Origin: Streptomyces iakyrus
GTDB lineage: Bacteria > Actinomycetota > Actinomycetes > Streptomycetales > Streptomycetaceae
Reading direction: 5' to 3'
DNA: 64,000 bases
NCBI RefSeq assembly: GCF_000717055.1
Contig: NZ_JNXI01000010.1
Location: 62,001-126,000, forward strand
Position 1 is the stretch's first letter. The number at the start of each line of letters is the position of its first letter. Of this stretch, positions 45,238-55,750 are shown piece by piece. The notes under the pieces were generated by a model. It did not search any database, was not told where the DNA came from, and saw only the letters and a list, made by a program, of their open reading frames with translations. The position numbers and the translations under genes were made by a program.

Positions 45238-46652
45238 ATCTGCCTCAGTCGCTTCCAGACGGCCTTCGCCGCGTTGTGCCCCGACATGCCGTGCACTCCG
45301 GGGCCCGGCGGGGTCGCCGACGAGCAGATGAAGACGGCCGGATGCGGGGTGCGGTACGGGAACAGGGTGAGCTTGGGGCGCAGCAGGAGCTGGAGGCCCG
45401 AGGCCGCGCCGGAGGCGATGTCCCCGCCGACGTAGTTGGCGTTGCGGGCGGCGAGTTCGGGCGGGCCGGCCGTGGCGCGGGCCAGGACGCGGTCGCGGAA
45501 TCCCGGGGCGAAGCGCTCCAGTTGGCGCTCGATGGTGTCGGTGAGGTCGCCCGTCCAGCCGTGCGGGACGTGTCCGTAGGCCCAGAAGACGTGCTTGCCC
45601 GCCGGGGCCCGGGTGGGGTCGACGACGCTCGGCTGGACCGTGATCAGGAACGGCTTGTCGGGGGCCCGGCCCTGACGGGACGCCGCGTTCAGGGCCGCGC
45701 CGATCTCCGCGCTGCTCGCACCGACCTGCACCGTGCCGGCGGCGCGGGCCTCCTTCGCCGTCCAGGGCACGGGGCCGTCCAGCGCGTAGTCGACCTTGAA
45801 GACTCCCGGTCCGTAGCGGTAGCCGGCGTAGTGGCTGCCGAAGCCGGCGATGCGGGCCAGGGCGGTGGGCGAGGTGTCGAAGACGTACGCCCGGGCCGGT
45901 GGCAGGTCGTCGAGGCGCTTGACCTCGTAGTCGGTGTGGACGCTGCCGCCGAGGTCCCGCAGGTAGGCGGTGAGGGCGTCGGAGAGGGACTGGGAGCCGC
46001 CGCGGGCGACGGGCCAGCCTCGGGCGTGCGCCGCGAGGGCGAAGACCAGGCCGACGGCACTGGTGGCCAAGCCGCCGAGCGGGGCCATGACGTGGGCGAC
46101 GAGCCCGGAGAACAGGGCCTTGGCCGGTTCGTCGCGGAAGCGGCGCATCAGCAGCGTCGACGGGGGCAGCCCGGCCAGGCCGAAGCGCGCGAGCGTCACC
46201 GGGTCGCGGGGCAGCGCGGTCAGCGGCAGCGACATGAAGTCCCGGGCGAGGGTGTCCCACTTGGGCAGGAAGGGCTCGATGAGCCTGCGGTAGGCGCCGG
46301 CGTCGCGCGGGCCGAAGGAGGCGGCCGTCTCGCCGACCGTGCGGGCCAGGACGGCCGCCGTGCCGTCCGGGAAGGGGTGCGCCATGGGCAGTTCGGCGTG
46401 CAGCCACTCCAGGCCGTACCGCTCCAGCGGCAGGGCGCGGAACGCCGGGGAGTTGATGGCGAGCGGGTGGGCCGCGGAGCACGGGTCGTGCCGGAAGCCG
46501 GGGAGGGTGAGCTCCTCGGTGCGGGCTCCGCCGCCCACGGTGCTGCGGGCTTCGAAGACGGCGACGGAGAAGCCGCGGCGGGCCAGCTCCACGGCCGCGG
46601 TCAGTCCGTTCGGCCCCGCACCCACTACGACGGCATCGAGCATCGACGGCAC
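45234..46652 (-). CDS. NAD(P)/FAD-dependent oxidoreductase, phytoene-desaturase-like
   Basis: Flavoprotein of 472 residues. The N-terminal dinucleotide motif [20 protein letters not shown] binds [17 protein letters not shown] follows, and the C-terminal [18 protein letters not shown] is the FAD-contact motif of the crtI/retinol-saturase group. Substrate not identifiable; not next to a carotenoid cluster. Translationally coupled to the macro domain gene. GTG 46652 start, with ATG 46643 a possible alternative. Confidence 0.87.
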
Positions 46653-46712
46653 CTCGGACCCCTTCGTCAGCCGACGGCCACTGGGGATCAGGATATGCCC
46701 GGGGACTGACAG

Positions 46713-46729
46713 TCACCGGCCGCCGGTGA
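46713..46729. promoter_or_regulatory. Dyad site F, TCACCG-N5-CGGTGA
   Basis: Perfect internal symmetry (TCACCGGC-C-GCCGGTGA) and the same TCACC...GGTGA frame as sites A-E, but one position of each half differs symmetrically. It lies 69 bases upstream of the FAD oxidoreductase start. It may belong to the set or be an unrelated operator. Confidence 0.3.
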
Positions 46730-46822
46730 TTTCCGGCGGGGAAGGCCGCTTTGCGGCGACCGAAACCCTTCGCTTGCACACCCTGTGTAGTCCCATGTGC
46801 GCACCACGCAACGGGATGCCGC

Positions 46823-47668
46823 TCATGCCCCGCCCGACAGCAGGCTCACGACCCTGCGGGCCGTGGCCGCGTCGCGGGCGGCGGTGAAGGGCAGGGCGTT
46901 GCCGCCGGCGATGCGGAAGGGCTCGCCCGCACGCGTCAGGTGGGCGCCGCCGGCCTCCTCCACCAGCAGCAGACCGGCCGCGTGGTCCCAGGCGGCTTCC
47001 CAGGAGAACGCCACCGCGTCCGACTCGCCGCGGGCGATGGCGAGATACTCAAGGCCGGCCGAGCCGCACGGGCGCGGTGCCACGCCGTCGGTGCGCAGGC
47101 CGAGCAGGGCGTGCTTCTCCTCGTCCGTCGTGTAGTCGGGGTGGGAGGTGGCCACGCGCAGGTCCCGGCCGGGCTCCGGCACTCCGGCGAACAGCCGCTC
47201 CCCGTCGAGGTGGGCGCCCTTGCCCCGCTGGGCGGTGGCGAGCCGGTCGCGGGCGGGCGCGTACGTCCAGGACGCGAGCAGGGTGCCGCGGTGGGCCAGG
47301 GCGACCAGGGTGCAGAACCCCGCCTCGCCGCGGACGAACTGGCGTGTCCCGTCGACCGGGTCGACGATCCAGACCGGGGCGTCGCCGCGTATCGCCTGGT
47401 ACGACGCCGGGTTGGCGTGGACCGCCTCCTCGCCGACCACGACCGAGCCGGGCAGCAGGGCGACCAGGGCCTCGGTCAGATACAGCTCGGCCTTGCGGTC
47501 GGCGTCGGTCACCAGGTCGTGCGGGCCGCTCTTCTGGTCGACCTCGTGTGCGGCCAGCCGGCGCCAGCGGGGCATGATCTCGGAGGCGGCCGCCTTGCGG
47601 ATCGCCTCCTCGACGTCGAAGGCGTGCTGTGCGAGAAACTCTTCGATGGTTTCGGTGCTGTCGTTCAC
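46823..47668 (-). CDS. Inositol-monophosphatase family phosphatase (CysQ/IMPase-like)
   Basis: Mg-dependent sugar or nucleotide phosphatase, 281 residues. Metal-binding motifs: VVGEEAVH, WIVDPVDGT (DPVDGT) and the C-terminal WEAAWDHAAGLLLVEEAGG. Could act on inositol phosphate, 3'-phosphoadenosine 5'-phosphate or histidinol phosphate; sequence motifs alone do not separate these. Single gene. Confidence 0.92.
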   Translation of the reverse strand: MNDSTETIEEFLAQHAFDVEEAIRKAAASEIMPRWRRLAAHEVDQKSGPHDLVTDADRKAELYLTEALVALLPGSVVVGEEAVHANPASYQAIRGDAPVWIVDPVDGTRQFVRGEAGFCTLVALAHRGTLLASWTYAPARDRLATAQRGKGAHLDGERLFAGVPEPGRDLRVATSHPDYTTDEEKHALLGLRTDGVAPRPCGSAGLEYLAIARGESDAVAFSWEAAWDHAAGLLLVEEAGGAHLTRAGEPFRIAGGNALPFTAARDAATARRVVSLLSGGA

Positions 47669-47793
47669 CCCTCCATGACAACACGGACCACTGACAGGCC
47701 CTGCCCGCCGGGTTCACTCCCGGTGGCAGCGCGATGAACAGCGGGGGCGGCCGGACGCCGACGGGCGCCGAGCGCGGCGGCGGCCCCGCCGGA

Positions 47794-49620
47794 TCACCGG
47801 CCCACCGCGTACCCCTGCATCCCGCGCGGGTTCGCCGCGGCCGACAGCACGCCCGTCTCCGGGTCCCGCGCGACCGCGCACAGCCTGCCCTCCGACCAGG
47901 GGCCGCCCACGGTCACGTCGTGGCCGCGCCGCCGCAGTTCCCCGACGACGGCCGGGTCGGTGCGGGACTCCACGGTGACGCTGCCCGGGCGCATGCCGCG
48001 CGGGTAGAAGGAGCCGGGGAAGCTGTCGTTGTGCCAGTTCGGGGCGTCGATGGCGCCCTGGAGGTCGGGTCCGCCGCGCACGGGGGCGCGCAGCGCCACC
48101 GCGAGGAAGAAGTGCAGCTGCCACTGGTCCTGCTGGTCACCGCCGGGCGTGCCGAACGCCATGACGGGCACGCCGTCGCGCAGGGCGATCGAGGGTGTGA
48201 GGGTGGTGCGGGGACGGCGGCCCGGGGTGAGGGAGTTGGGCAGGCCCTCCTCCAGCCAGGTCATCTGGAGCCGGGTGCCGAGCGGGAAGCCGAGTTCGGG
48301 CACGACCGGGTTGGACTGGAGCCAGCCGCCGCTGGGGGTGGCCGAGACCATGTTGCCCCAGCGGTCGACGACGTCGAGGTGGCAGGTGTCGCCGCGGGTG
48401 GTGCCGTCGGCGAGGATCTCGGGTTCGCCGGGAACGGGGGACGCCGGGCTCTTGGCGACGGTCGGTTCGCCGACGCCCAGGGCGTCGAAGCCCTCCTGTG
48501 CCGCGGCGGCCACGCGCGCGTGCGCGCACAGGCGGGGGGTGCGTCCGCCGGGGCTGCCGGGCAGCAGGTCGTTCTCGGCCCGCTCGCCGACGAGGGCGCG
48601 GCGGGCCGTGTTGTAGGGGCCGGACAGCAGGTCGTCGAGCGGTACGTCGGCGGCGTCCCCGTACCAGGCCTCCCGGTCCGCCATGGCGAGCTTGCAGTTC
48701 TCGACCAGGAGATGGACGTAGTCGGCGGAACCGTACGGGGGCAGTTCGGGCGGGAGCAGGGCGAGTTGCTGGAGGAGGACGGGGCCCTGGCTCCAGGGGC
48801 CCGGCTTGCACACGGTCCAGCCGTTCCAGTCGTACGTCGCCGGTGTCTCGTAGGTCGCGGACCAGGCGGCGAGGTCGGCCGCCGTGAGGGTGCCGGTGTG
48901 CCGTCGGCCGCTGGTGTCCCTGGTCGGGCGGCCGGCCTGGCGGACGAGGGCGTCGGCGATGAACCCTTCGCGCCACACCTGCCGGGCGGCCTCGATCCGC
49001 GCCTGTCTGTCGCCCGCGCCGGCGGTCTCGGCGAGCAGGCGCTTCCAGGTGGCGGCGAGTGCGGGGTTGGCGAAGAGCTCGCCGGGGCGCGGTGCCTTGC
49101 CGCCGGGCAGGTAGACGTCCGCCGACGAGGTCCACTCCGTCTCGAACAGCTCGCGCACGGTCTCGACGGTCTCGCCGACGCGCTCCACGGGCGCGTGGCC
49201 GTGCTCGGCGTAGCCGATGGCGTACTTCAGGACGTCTTCGAGGGCCAGGGTGCCGTGGTCGCGCAGCAGCAGCATCCACGCGTCGAACGCGCCCGGCACG
49301 GCGGCCGCGAGCGGCCCGGTGCCGGGGACGAGGTCCAGGCCGAGGCCCCGGTAGTGCGCGACGGTCGCCCCGGCCGGTGCGACGCCCTGCCCGCACAGCA
49401 CCCGTACCTCGCCGCCGGCCGGGGCGAGCAGGATCGGCACCTCACCGGCCGGGCCGTTGAGGTGCGGCTCGACGACGTGCAGCACGAAGGCCCCCGCCAC
49501 GGCCGCGTCGTAGGCGTTGCCGCCGTTCTCCAGGACGGCCATCGCGGACTGCGAGGCGAGCCAGTGGGTGGAGGCGACCATGCCGAAGGTGCCCTGGAGG
49601 GTGGGGCGGGTGGTGAACAT
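47794..49620 (-). CDS. Gamma-glutamyltransferase family protein
   Basis: Ntn-hydrolase of 608 residues that cleaves itself into two subunits before Thr412 (GDTCHLDVVD), the catalytic residue of the family. Upstream VASTHWLASQSAMAVLENGGNAYDAAVAGAF and downstream GSPGGDQQDQWQLHFF-like segments agree. In this form there is no clear signal peptide, unlike exported enzymes, so it may be cytoplasmic, with glutathione-analogue or acyl-homologue substrates (cephalosporin acylase relatives) possible. Confidence 0.9.
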   Translation of the reverse strand: MFTTRPTLQGTFGMVASTHWLASQSAMAVLENGGNAYDAAVAGAFVLHVVEPHLNGPAGEVPILLAPAGGEVRVLCGQGVAPAGATVAHYRGLGLDLVPGTGPLAAAVPGAFDAWMLLLRDHGTLALEDVLKYAIGYAEHGHAPVERVGETVETVRELFETEWTSSADVYLPGGKAPRPGELFANPALAATWKRLLAETAGAGDRQARIEAARQVWREGFIADALVRQAGRPTRDTSGRRHTGTLTAADLAAWSATYETPATYDWNGWTVCKPGPWSQGPVLLQQLALLPPELPPYGSADYVHLLVENCKLAMADREAWYGDAADVPLDDLLSGPYNTARRALVGERAENDLLPGSPGGRTPRLCAHARVAAAAQEGFDALGVGEPTVAKSPASPVPGEPEILADGTTRGDTCHLDVVDRWGNMVSATPSGGWLQSNPVVPELGFPLGTRLQMTWLEEGLPNSLTPGRRPRTTLTPSIALRDGVPVMAFGTPGGDQQDQWQLHFFLAVALRAPVRGGPDLQGAIDAPNWHNDSFPGSFYPRGMRPGSVTVESRTDPAVVGELRRRGHDVTVGGPWSEGRLCAVARDPETGVLSAAANPRGMQGYAVGR

Positions 49621-49885
49621 ACGGCCTTCTTCTCTCGTCGTCCGGGGCGCTCAGGGGCCACGCCACCCGTCCCCCTCCCCTGGTCGGGGTCCTGGCAAAA
49701 CCTCGGGTAAACCACCCACCGGCTGCTGAACCGACCGATTTCCGGGCGGTGGAAAGGGGTGTCCCGTCACCGCGCAGCCACGGAGCGAGTTCGCACTTCC
49801 GCACCACAGACACTCGTGTGAGACTGTCGTCCCGTCCGCCGTGCGGACCCGCTCCGCACCTTCCGTCCCCCACGAGAAGGGCGCC

Positions 49886-50554
49886 GTGCGTTCCCTACCT
49901 CTGCCCCTCGCCCTGACCGCCCGTCTGTCCCCGGTGGTGGTGCTCGCCGCGGCGGGCTGGGCGCTGTCGTCCGGTCCGCTCGCCGCGCCGCAGGCAGCCG
50001 AGCACAGGCCGGCCGAGGAGAAGACCGAGAACCGGTCCGCGTCCGCCCCGTCGACGTCGACGGTGTCGAAGGCGTACTCGGCCGCGCCCGCCCCGTGCGA
50101 GAGCGTCGCCAAGAAGACGATCGAGTCGCTGGTGCCGGGCGCCAAGACGGCGGGCAAGGAGATCCCGTCCACGGACTCGGAGCTGCGCCGCACCTGCTCC
50201 TGGAACGCGCTCAAGGGGTACGACTACCGCTGGCTCGACGTGTCCTTCGAGGTGATGGAGTCGGACGACGCCGCGGAGAAGTCGTACGAGGCGCACCTCG
50301 GCAAGAAGAGCGGCGGCGGGGCCGTCCCCGGTCTGGGCGACAGCGCGTACTCCGTCGTGAACCTCACGACCGAGGACAAGCAGGAGACCCGCGAGGGCGT
50401 CGTGATCGCCCGCGCCTCCAACGCGCTGGTGATGATCACCTACAACGGCAGTGACTTCGAGTCGAAGAAGGCGCCCAGCACGGACGCGATCAACAAGGGC
50501 GCCATCAAGGCCGCGAAGGAAGCCGTGGCCGCGCTGGAGAGCGACAAGGGCTGA
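49886..50554 (+). CDS. Secreted DUF3558-like protein
   Basis: 222 residues with an N-terminal hydrophobic export segment (SPVVVLAAAGWALSSGPLAA). A Ser/Ala-rich linker is followed by a domain with two conserved cysteines (APCESVAKK; RRTCSWNAL), the pattern of DUF3558, a cell-surface actinobacterial family of unknown function. No lipobox, so it is secreted or membrane-anchored. GTG 49886 is chosen because GAGAAGG precedes it; GTG 49841 is an in-frame alternative. Confidence 0.75.
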   Translation: MRSLPLPLALTARLSPVVVLAAAGWALSSGPLAAPQAAEHRPAEEKTENRSASAPSTSTVSKAYSAAPAPCESVAKKTIESLVPGAKTAGKEIPSTDSELRRTCSWNALKGYDYRWLDVSFEVMESDDAAEKSYEAHLGKKSGGGAVPGLGDSAYSVVNLTTEDKQETREGVVIARASNALVMITYNGSDFESKKAPSTDAINKGAIKAAKEAVAALESDKG

Positions 50555-50580
50555 CACGCCCTCCAGCGCGCCGGTCTTCC

Positions 50581-52101
<1,521 letters not shown>

Positions 52102-52235
52102 GGGCCGGGCCAATCAGGGGAGGCGGGACGGGAAAGGCCGTGCGGTGAGCCGATGGGGGGTGCGCTCGGGAGCGTCCTGGGCCCCCTTCCCGAGCCGCTG
52201 GGAAGGGGGAGTTCACACGGGTGGGGCGGCGGAGG

Positions 52236-53258
52236 TCAGCCGTTGACGGCCGGGATCACCCGGGATCCGTAGGCCTCGATCACGGCCTCCTGCGCGTCGT
52301 GCATGTCGTAGACGGCGAACTGGTCCACGCCGAGCGCGCGCAGCGCCTCCAGCTTCTCGATGTGCTTCTCGACCGGGCCGATCAGGCAGAACCGGTCGAC
52401 GATCTCGTCGGGCACGAACTGGGTGTCCGGGTTGCCGGCGCGGCCGTGGTGGGAGTAGTCGTAGCCCTCGCGGGCCTTGATGTAGTCGGTGAGTTCGTCG
52501 GGGACGGCGGCGGAGTGCTCGCCGTACTTGGAGACCAGGTCGGCGACGTGGTTGCCGACCATGCCGCCGAACCAGCGGCACTGCTCGCGTGCGTGGGCGA
52601 GCGCCTCGGGCGAGTCGTCCTCGGTGACGTAGGCCGGCGCCGCCACGCAGACGGTCACCTCGGCGGGGTCCCGGCCGGCGGCTACGGCCGCGTCCTTCAC
52701 GGCCTTGACCATGTACTCGGTGAGGTAGAGGTCGGCCAGCTGGAGGATGAACCCGTCCGCCTCCTCGCCGGTCATCTTCAGGGCCTTGGGGCCGTACGCG
52801 GCCATCCACACGGGCAGTTCGGCACCGGGCTTGATCCAGGGGAATCTGACGACGGTGCCGCCGCCGAGGTCGGCCTCCCGTCCGCTGCCGAGGTCGCGGA
52901 TGACCTTCATGGCCTCGCTGATCCGGGCCAGGGTGTTGGGCTTGCGGCCGGCCACGCGCATCGCCGAGTCGCCGCGGCCGATGCCGCAGACCGTGCGGTT
53001 GCCGAACATGTCGTTGAGGGTGGCGAAGGTGGAGGCGGTGACCTCCCAGGTGCGGGTGCCGGGGTTGGTCACCATCGGCCCGACCTTCAGGGTCGTGGTG
53101 TTGGCGAGGATCTGGCTGTAGATCACGAACGGTTCCTGCCACAGCACGGCGGAGTCGAAGGTCCAGCCGTACGAGAAACCGTTGCGCTCCGCGCGCTTCA
53201 TCAGGCTGATCACCCGCGAGGCGGGCGGGTCTGCCTGCAGGACGAGTCCGAAGTCCAT
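52236..53258 (-). CDS. Luciferase-like F420-dependent oxidoreductase (TIGR03842-type)
   Basis: 340-residue TIM-barrel enzyme of the luciferase-like group, most likely using coenzyme F420. Seen: MDFGLVLQADPPASRV, SYGWTFDSAVLW, GPMVTNPGTRTWEVTAS, CGIGRGDSAMRVAG and PVWMAAYGPKALKMTGEEADGF. It lies 11 bases after dihydropyrimidinase. Because the cluster has no dihydropyrimidine dehydrogenase, this enzyme may supply the reductive or oxidative step on the pyrimidine/hydantoin ring; that is a hypothesis. ATG 53258 has GGAG nearby. Confidence 0.9.
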   Translation of the reverse strand: MDFGLVLQADPPASRVISLMKRAERNGFSYGWTFDSAVLWQEPFVIYSQILANTTTLKVGPMVTNPGTRTWEVTASTFATLNDMFGNRTVCGIGRGDSAMRVAGRKPNTLARISEAMKVIRDLGSGREADLGGGTVVRFPWIKPGAELPVWMAAYGPKALKMTGEEADGFILQLADLYLTEYMVKAVKDAAVAAGRDPAEVTVCVAAPAYVTEDDSPEALAHAREQCRWFGGMVGNHVADLVSKYGEHSAAVPDELTDYIKAREGYDYSHHGRAGNPDTQFVPDEIVDRFCLIGPVEKHIEKLEALRALGVDQFAVYDMHDAQEAVIEAYGSRVIPAVNG

Positions 53259-53269
53259 CTGCGCCACTC

Positions 53270-54673
53270 CTAGGTGAGGTACTGACAGGTGGATCGCGGG
53301 GTGAACACGCCGTGCCCGGCGCGGCCGGTGTACTCCCGCTCGGTGATGACGGGTTCGCCGCGCGAGAGGACCGTCTCGACCCGGCCGGTGGTGCGCCTGC
53401 CCTCGTACGCCGAGTAGTCGACGTTCATGTGGTGGGTCTCGGCGGACATGACCTGCTCGGCGTGCGGGTCGTAGATGACGACGTCGGCGTCGGCGCCCGG
53501 CGCGATGGTGCCCTTCTTCGGGTACAGGCCGAACATGCGGGCCGGGGACGCGCAGGCGATCTCGATCCAGCGGCGGCGGGAGATGTGCCCGTCGAGGACG
53601 GCCTGGTGGAGCAGGTCCATGCGGTTCTCGACGCCCGGCAGGCCGTTGGGGATCTTGGAGAAGTCGCCGCGGCCGAGTTCCTTCTGGCCTACGAAGCAGA
53701 AGGGGCAGTGGTCGGTGGAGACGACCTGGAGGTCGTTGGTGCGCAGGCCGCGCCACAGTGCGGCCTGGTGTTCCTTCGGCCTCAGGGGCGTGCTGCACAC
53801 GTACTTGGCGCCCTCGAAGTCCGGCTCGGCGAGGTTGTCGGTGGACAGGAACAGGTACTGCGGGCAGGTCTCGCCGAAGACGGGCAGCCCCTCGTCGCGG
53901 GCCCGGGCCAGCTCGGCGACCGCCTCCGTCGCCGAGACGTGCACGACGTACAGGGGCGCGCCGGCCACCTGCGCGAGCTTGATGGCGCGGTGGGTGGCCT
54001 CGGCCTCCAGCAGGGCCTTGCGGACCTCGCCGTGGTAGCGCGGGTCGGTCTCGCCGCGGGCCAGGGCCTGTTCGACGAGGACGTCGATCGCGATGCCGTT
54101 CTCGGCGTGCATCATGATCAGCCCGCCGTTCTCGGCGGAGCGCTGCATGGCGCGCAGGATCTGTCCGTCGTCGCTGTAGAAGACCCCCGGGTAGGCCATG
54201 AACTGCTTGAAGGAGGTGACGCCCTCCTCGACCAGGTGGTCCATCTCCTTGAGGGTGTGCTCGTTGACGTCGGAGACGATCATGTGGAAGCCGTAGTCGA
54301 CGGCGCAGTTGCCCTCGGCCTTGGCGTGCCAGGCGTCGAGTCCCTCGCGCAGGCTGTGGCCGACGCTCTGCACGGCGAAGTCGATGATCGTCGTCGTGCC
54401 GCCCCAGGCGGCGGCCCGGGTGCCGGTCTCGAAGGTGTCGGAGGCGAAAGTGCCGCCGAAGGGCAGCTCCATGTGGGTGTGGGCGTCGACGCCGCCGGGG
54501 ATGACGTACTTTGCGGTGGCGTCGATGGTGCGGTCTGCGGTGAAGGCCTGCGCCGCCGGGGTGTTGGACGCGGCGAGGGCGGCGATGCGGCCGTCCTCGA
54601 TCAGGACGTCGGCGTGGATCTCGTCGGATGCGGTGATGACGAGGCCGCCGCGGATCACTGTACGGCTGCTCAT
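53270..54673 (-). CDS. hydA: Dihydropyrimidinase (hydantoinase)
   Basis: Zinc amidohydrolase of 467 residues that opens dihydrouracil/dihydrothymine (or hydantoin) to N-carbamoyl amino acids. Seen: YVIPGGVDAHTHMELPFGG (metal His-x-His), EEGVTSFKQFMAYPG with the carbamylated Lys, MMHAEN, YVVHVSATEA, STDHCPF with the catalytic Asp. Directly precedes the F420 enzyme and follows a beta-ureidopropionase-like gene, as in reductive pyrimidine degradation. Confidence 0.95.
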   Translation of the reverse strand: MSSRTVIRGGLVITASDEIHADVLIEDGRIAALAASNTPAAQAFTADRTIDATAKYVIPGGVDAHTHMELPFGGTFASDTFETGTRAAAWGGTTTIIDFAVQSVGHSLREGLDAWHAKAEGNCAVDYGFHMIVSDVNEHTLKEMDHLVEEGVTSFKQFMAYPGVFYSDDGQILRAMQRSAENGGLIMMHAENGIAIDVLVEQALARGETDPRYHGEVRKALLEAEATHRAIKLAQVAGAPLYVVHVSATEAVAELARARDEGLPVFGETCPQYLFLSTDNLAEPDFEGAKYVCSTPLRPKEHQAALWRGLRTNDLQVVSTDHCPFCFVGQKELGRGDFSKIPNGLPGVENRMDLLHQAVLDGHISRRRWIEIACASPARMFGLYPKKGTIAPGADADVVIYDPHAEQVMSAETHHMNVDYSAYEGRRTTGRVETVLSRGEPVITEREYTGRAGHGVFTPRSTCQYLT

Positions 54674-54721
54674 GTCGTGGTCGCTCCTCGCAGTGGATGC
54701 GTGCCGGTTGTAGGTGGTTGC

Positions 54722-54746
54722 TCGCGCAGTTCCCCGCGCCCCTGAG
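54722..54746 (-). repeat. Second copy of the dispersed Streptomyces intergenic repeat
   Basis: The minus strand reads CGGGGAACTGCGCGA (54722-54736) preceded by GGGGCG, the same 15-mer as at 19390-19404. Intergenic between hydA and the nitrilase gene. Confidence 0.5.
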
Positions 54747-54752
54747 GGCGTC

Positions 54753-55595
54753 CTAAGGTGCTGTCAGTGGTCCGTACGCGCCGGGTGCGCGGTCCCTGTA
54801 GAACTGCCAGCGGTCGCGGACCTCGCGGAGTTTGGCCATGTCCAGGTCGCGGACGACCAGTTCGGGCTCCTTGTCGCTCGCCACCTCGCCGACGAACTGG
54901 GCCTCCGGGTCCACGAAGTACGAGGTGCCGTAGAAGTCGTTGTCGCCGTACTCCTCGACGCCGACCCGGTTGATCGCGCCGACGAAGTACTCGTTGGCCA
55001 CGGCCGCCGCCGGCTGCTCCAGCTGCCAGAGGTAGCCGGACAGGCCGCGGGAGGTGGCCGACGGGTTGAAGACGATCTCGGCGCCCGCGAGGCCCAGGGC
55101 GCGCCAGCCCTCGGGGAAGTGGCGGTCGTAGCAGATGTACACGCCGACCCGGCCGACCTTGGTGTCGAAGACGGGCCAGCCGCTGTTGCCCGGGCGGAAG
55201 TAGAACTTCTCCCAGAAGCCCCGCACTTGCGGGATGTGCGTCTTGCGGTACTTGCCGAGGTAGGAGCCGTCCGCGTCGATCACGGCGGCGGTGTTGTAGA
55301 GGACGCCGGGCTGCTCCTCCTCGTACATCGGCAGCACCAGGACGATGCCGAGTTCCTTGGCGAGGGCCTGGAAGCGGCGCACGATCGGGCCCTCGGGGAT
55401 CTGCTCGGCGTACTCGTAGAAGGCCGGGTCCTGGACCTGGCAGAAGTACGGGCCGTAGAACAGTTCCTGGAAGCACAGGACTTGAGCGCCCTGCGCGGCC
55501 GCGTCGCGGGCCGCCTGCTCGTGGACCTGGATCATCGATTCCTTGTCGCCCGTCCAGGCGGTCTGGAAGACGGCGGCGCGGATCACTCGGCTCAT
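54753..55595 (-). CDS. Beta-ureidopropionase/N-carbamoyl amino acid amidohydrolase (nitrilase superfamily), copy 1
   Basis: Carbon-nitrogen hydrolase of 280 residues expected to convert N-carbamoyl-beta-alanine to beta-alanine, CO2 and ammonia. The catalytic triad is readable: Glu in LCFQELFYGPYF, Lys in GKYRKTHIP, Cys in VYICYDRHFPEG. FNPSATSRGLSGYLWQLEQ matches N-carbamoylputrescine/ureidopropionase-type enzymes. Close paralogue of copy 2 (58628-59470). Start ATG after GGAGGT. Confidence 0.93.
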   Translation of the reverse strand: MSRVIRAAVFQTAWTGDKESMIQVHEQAARDAAAQGAQVLCFQELFYGPYFCQVQDPAFYEYAEQIPEGPIVRRFQALAKELGIVLVLPMYEEEQPGVLYNTAAVIDADGSYLGKYRKTHIPQVRGFWEKFYFRPGNSGWPVFDTKVGRVGVYICYDRHFPEGWRALGLAGAEIVFNPSATSRGLSGYLWQLEQPAAAVANEYFVGAINRVGVEEYGDNDFYGTSYFVDPEAQFVGEVASDKEPELVVRDLDMAKLREVRDRWQFYRDRAPGAYGPLTAP

Positions 55596-55647
55596 CGGGA
55601 CCTCCGGTCGCTCGGTGTGCCGTGAGCCTAGGGAGGGCGGAGGGCGT

Positions 55648-55675
55648 CTTTGAGGTGCAGCGTGTCACGTCAAAG
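55648..55675. promoter_or_regulatory. Candidate PucR operator
   Basis: CTTTGAGGTG-N8-CACGTCAAAG: nine of ten positions pair. It lies in the 155-base gap between pucR and the copy 1 nitrilase, about 66 bases before the nitrilase ATG, where a promoter for nitrilase-hydA-F420 enzyme-permease is expected (TTGACG on the minus strand lies in one arm). Confidence 0.45.
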
Positions 55676-55750
55676 GGCGTGCGGCGTGCCACCGTGTCAC
55701 TCTTTCGGGGTCCCATGTTTCACCGCCGTTTTCCCAGGTGGTCGGGTGTT

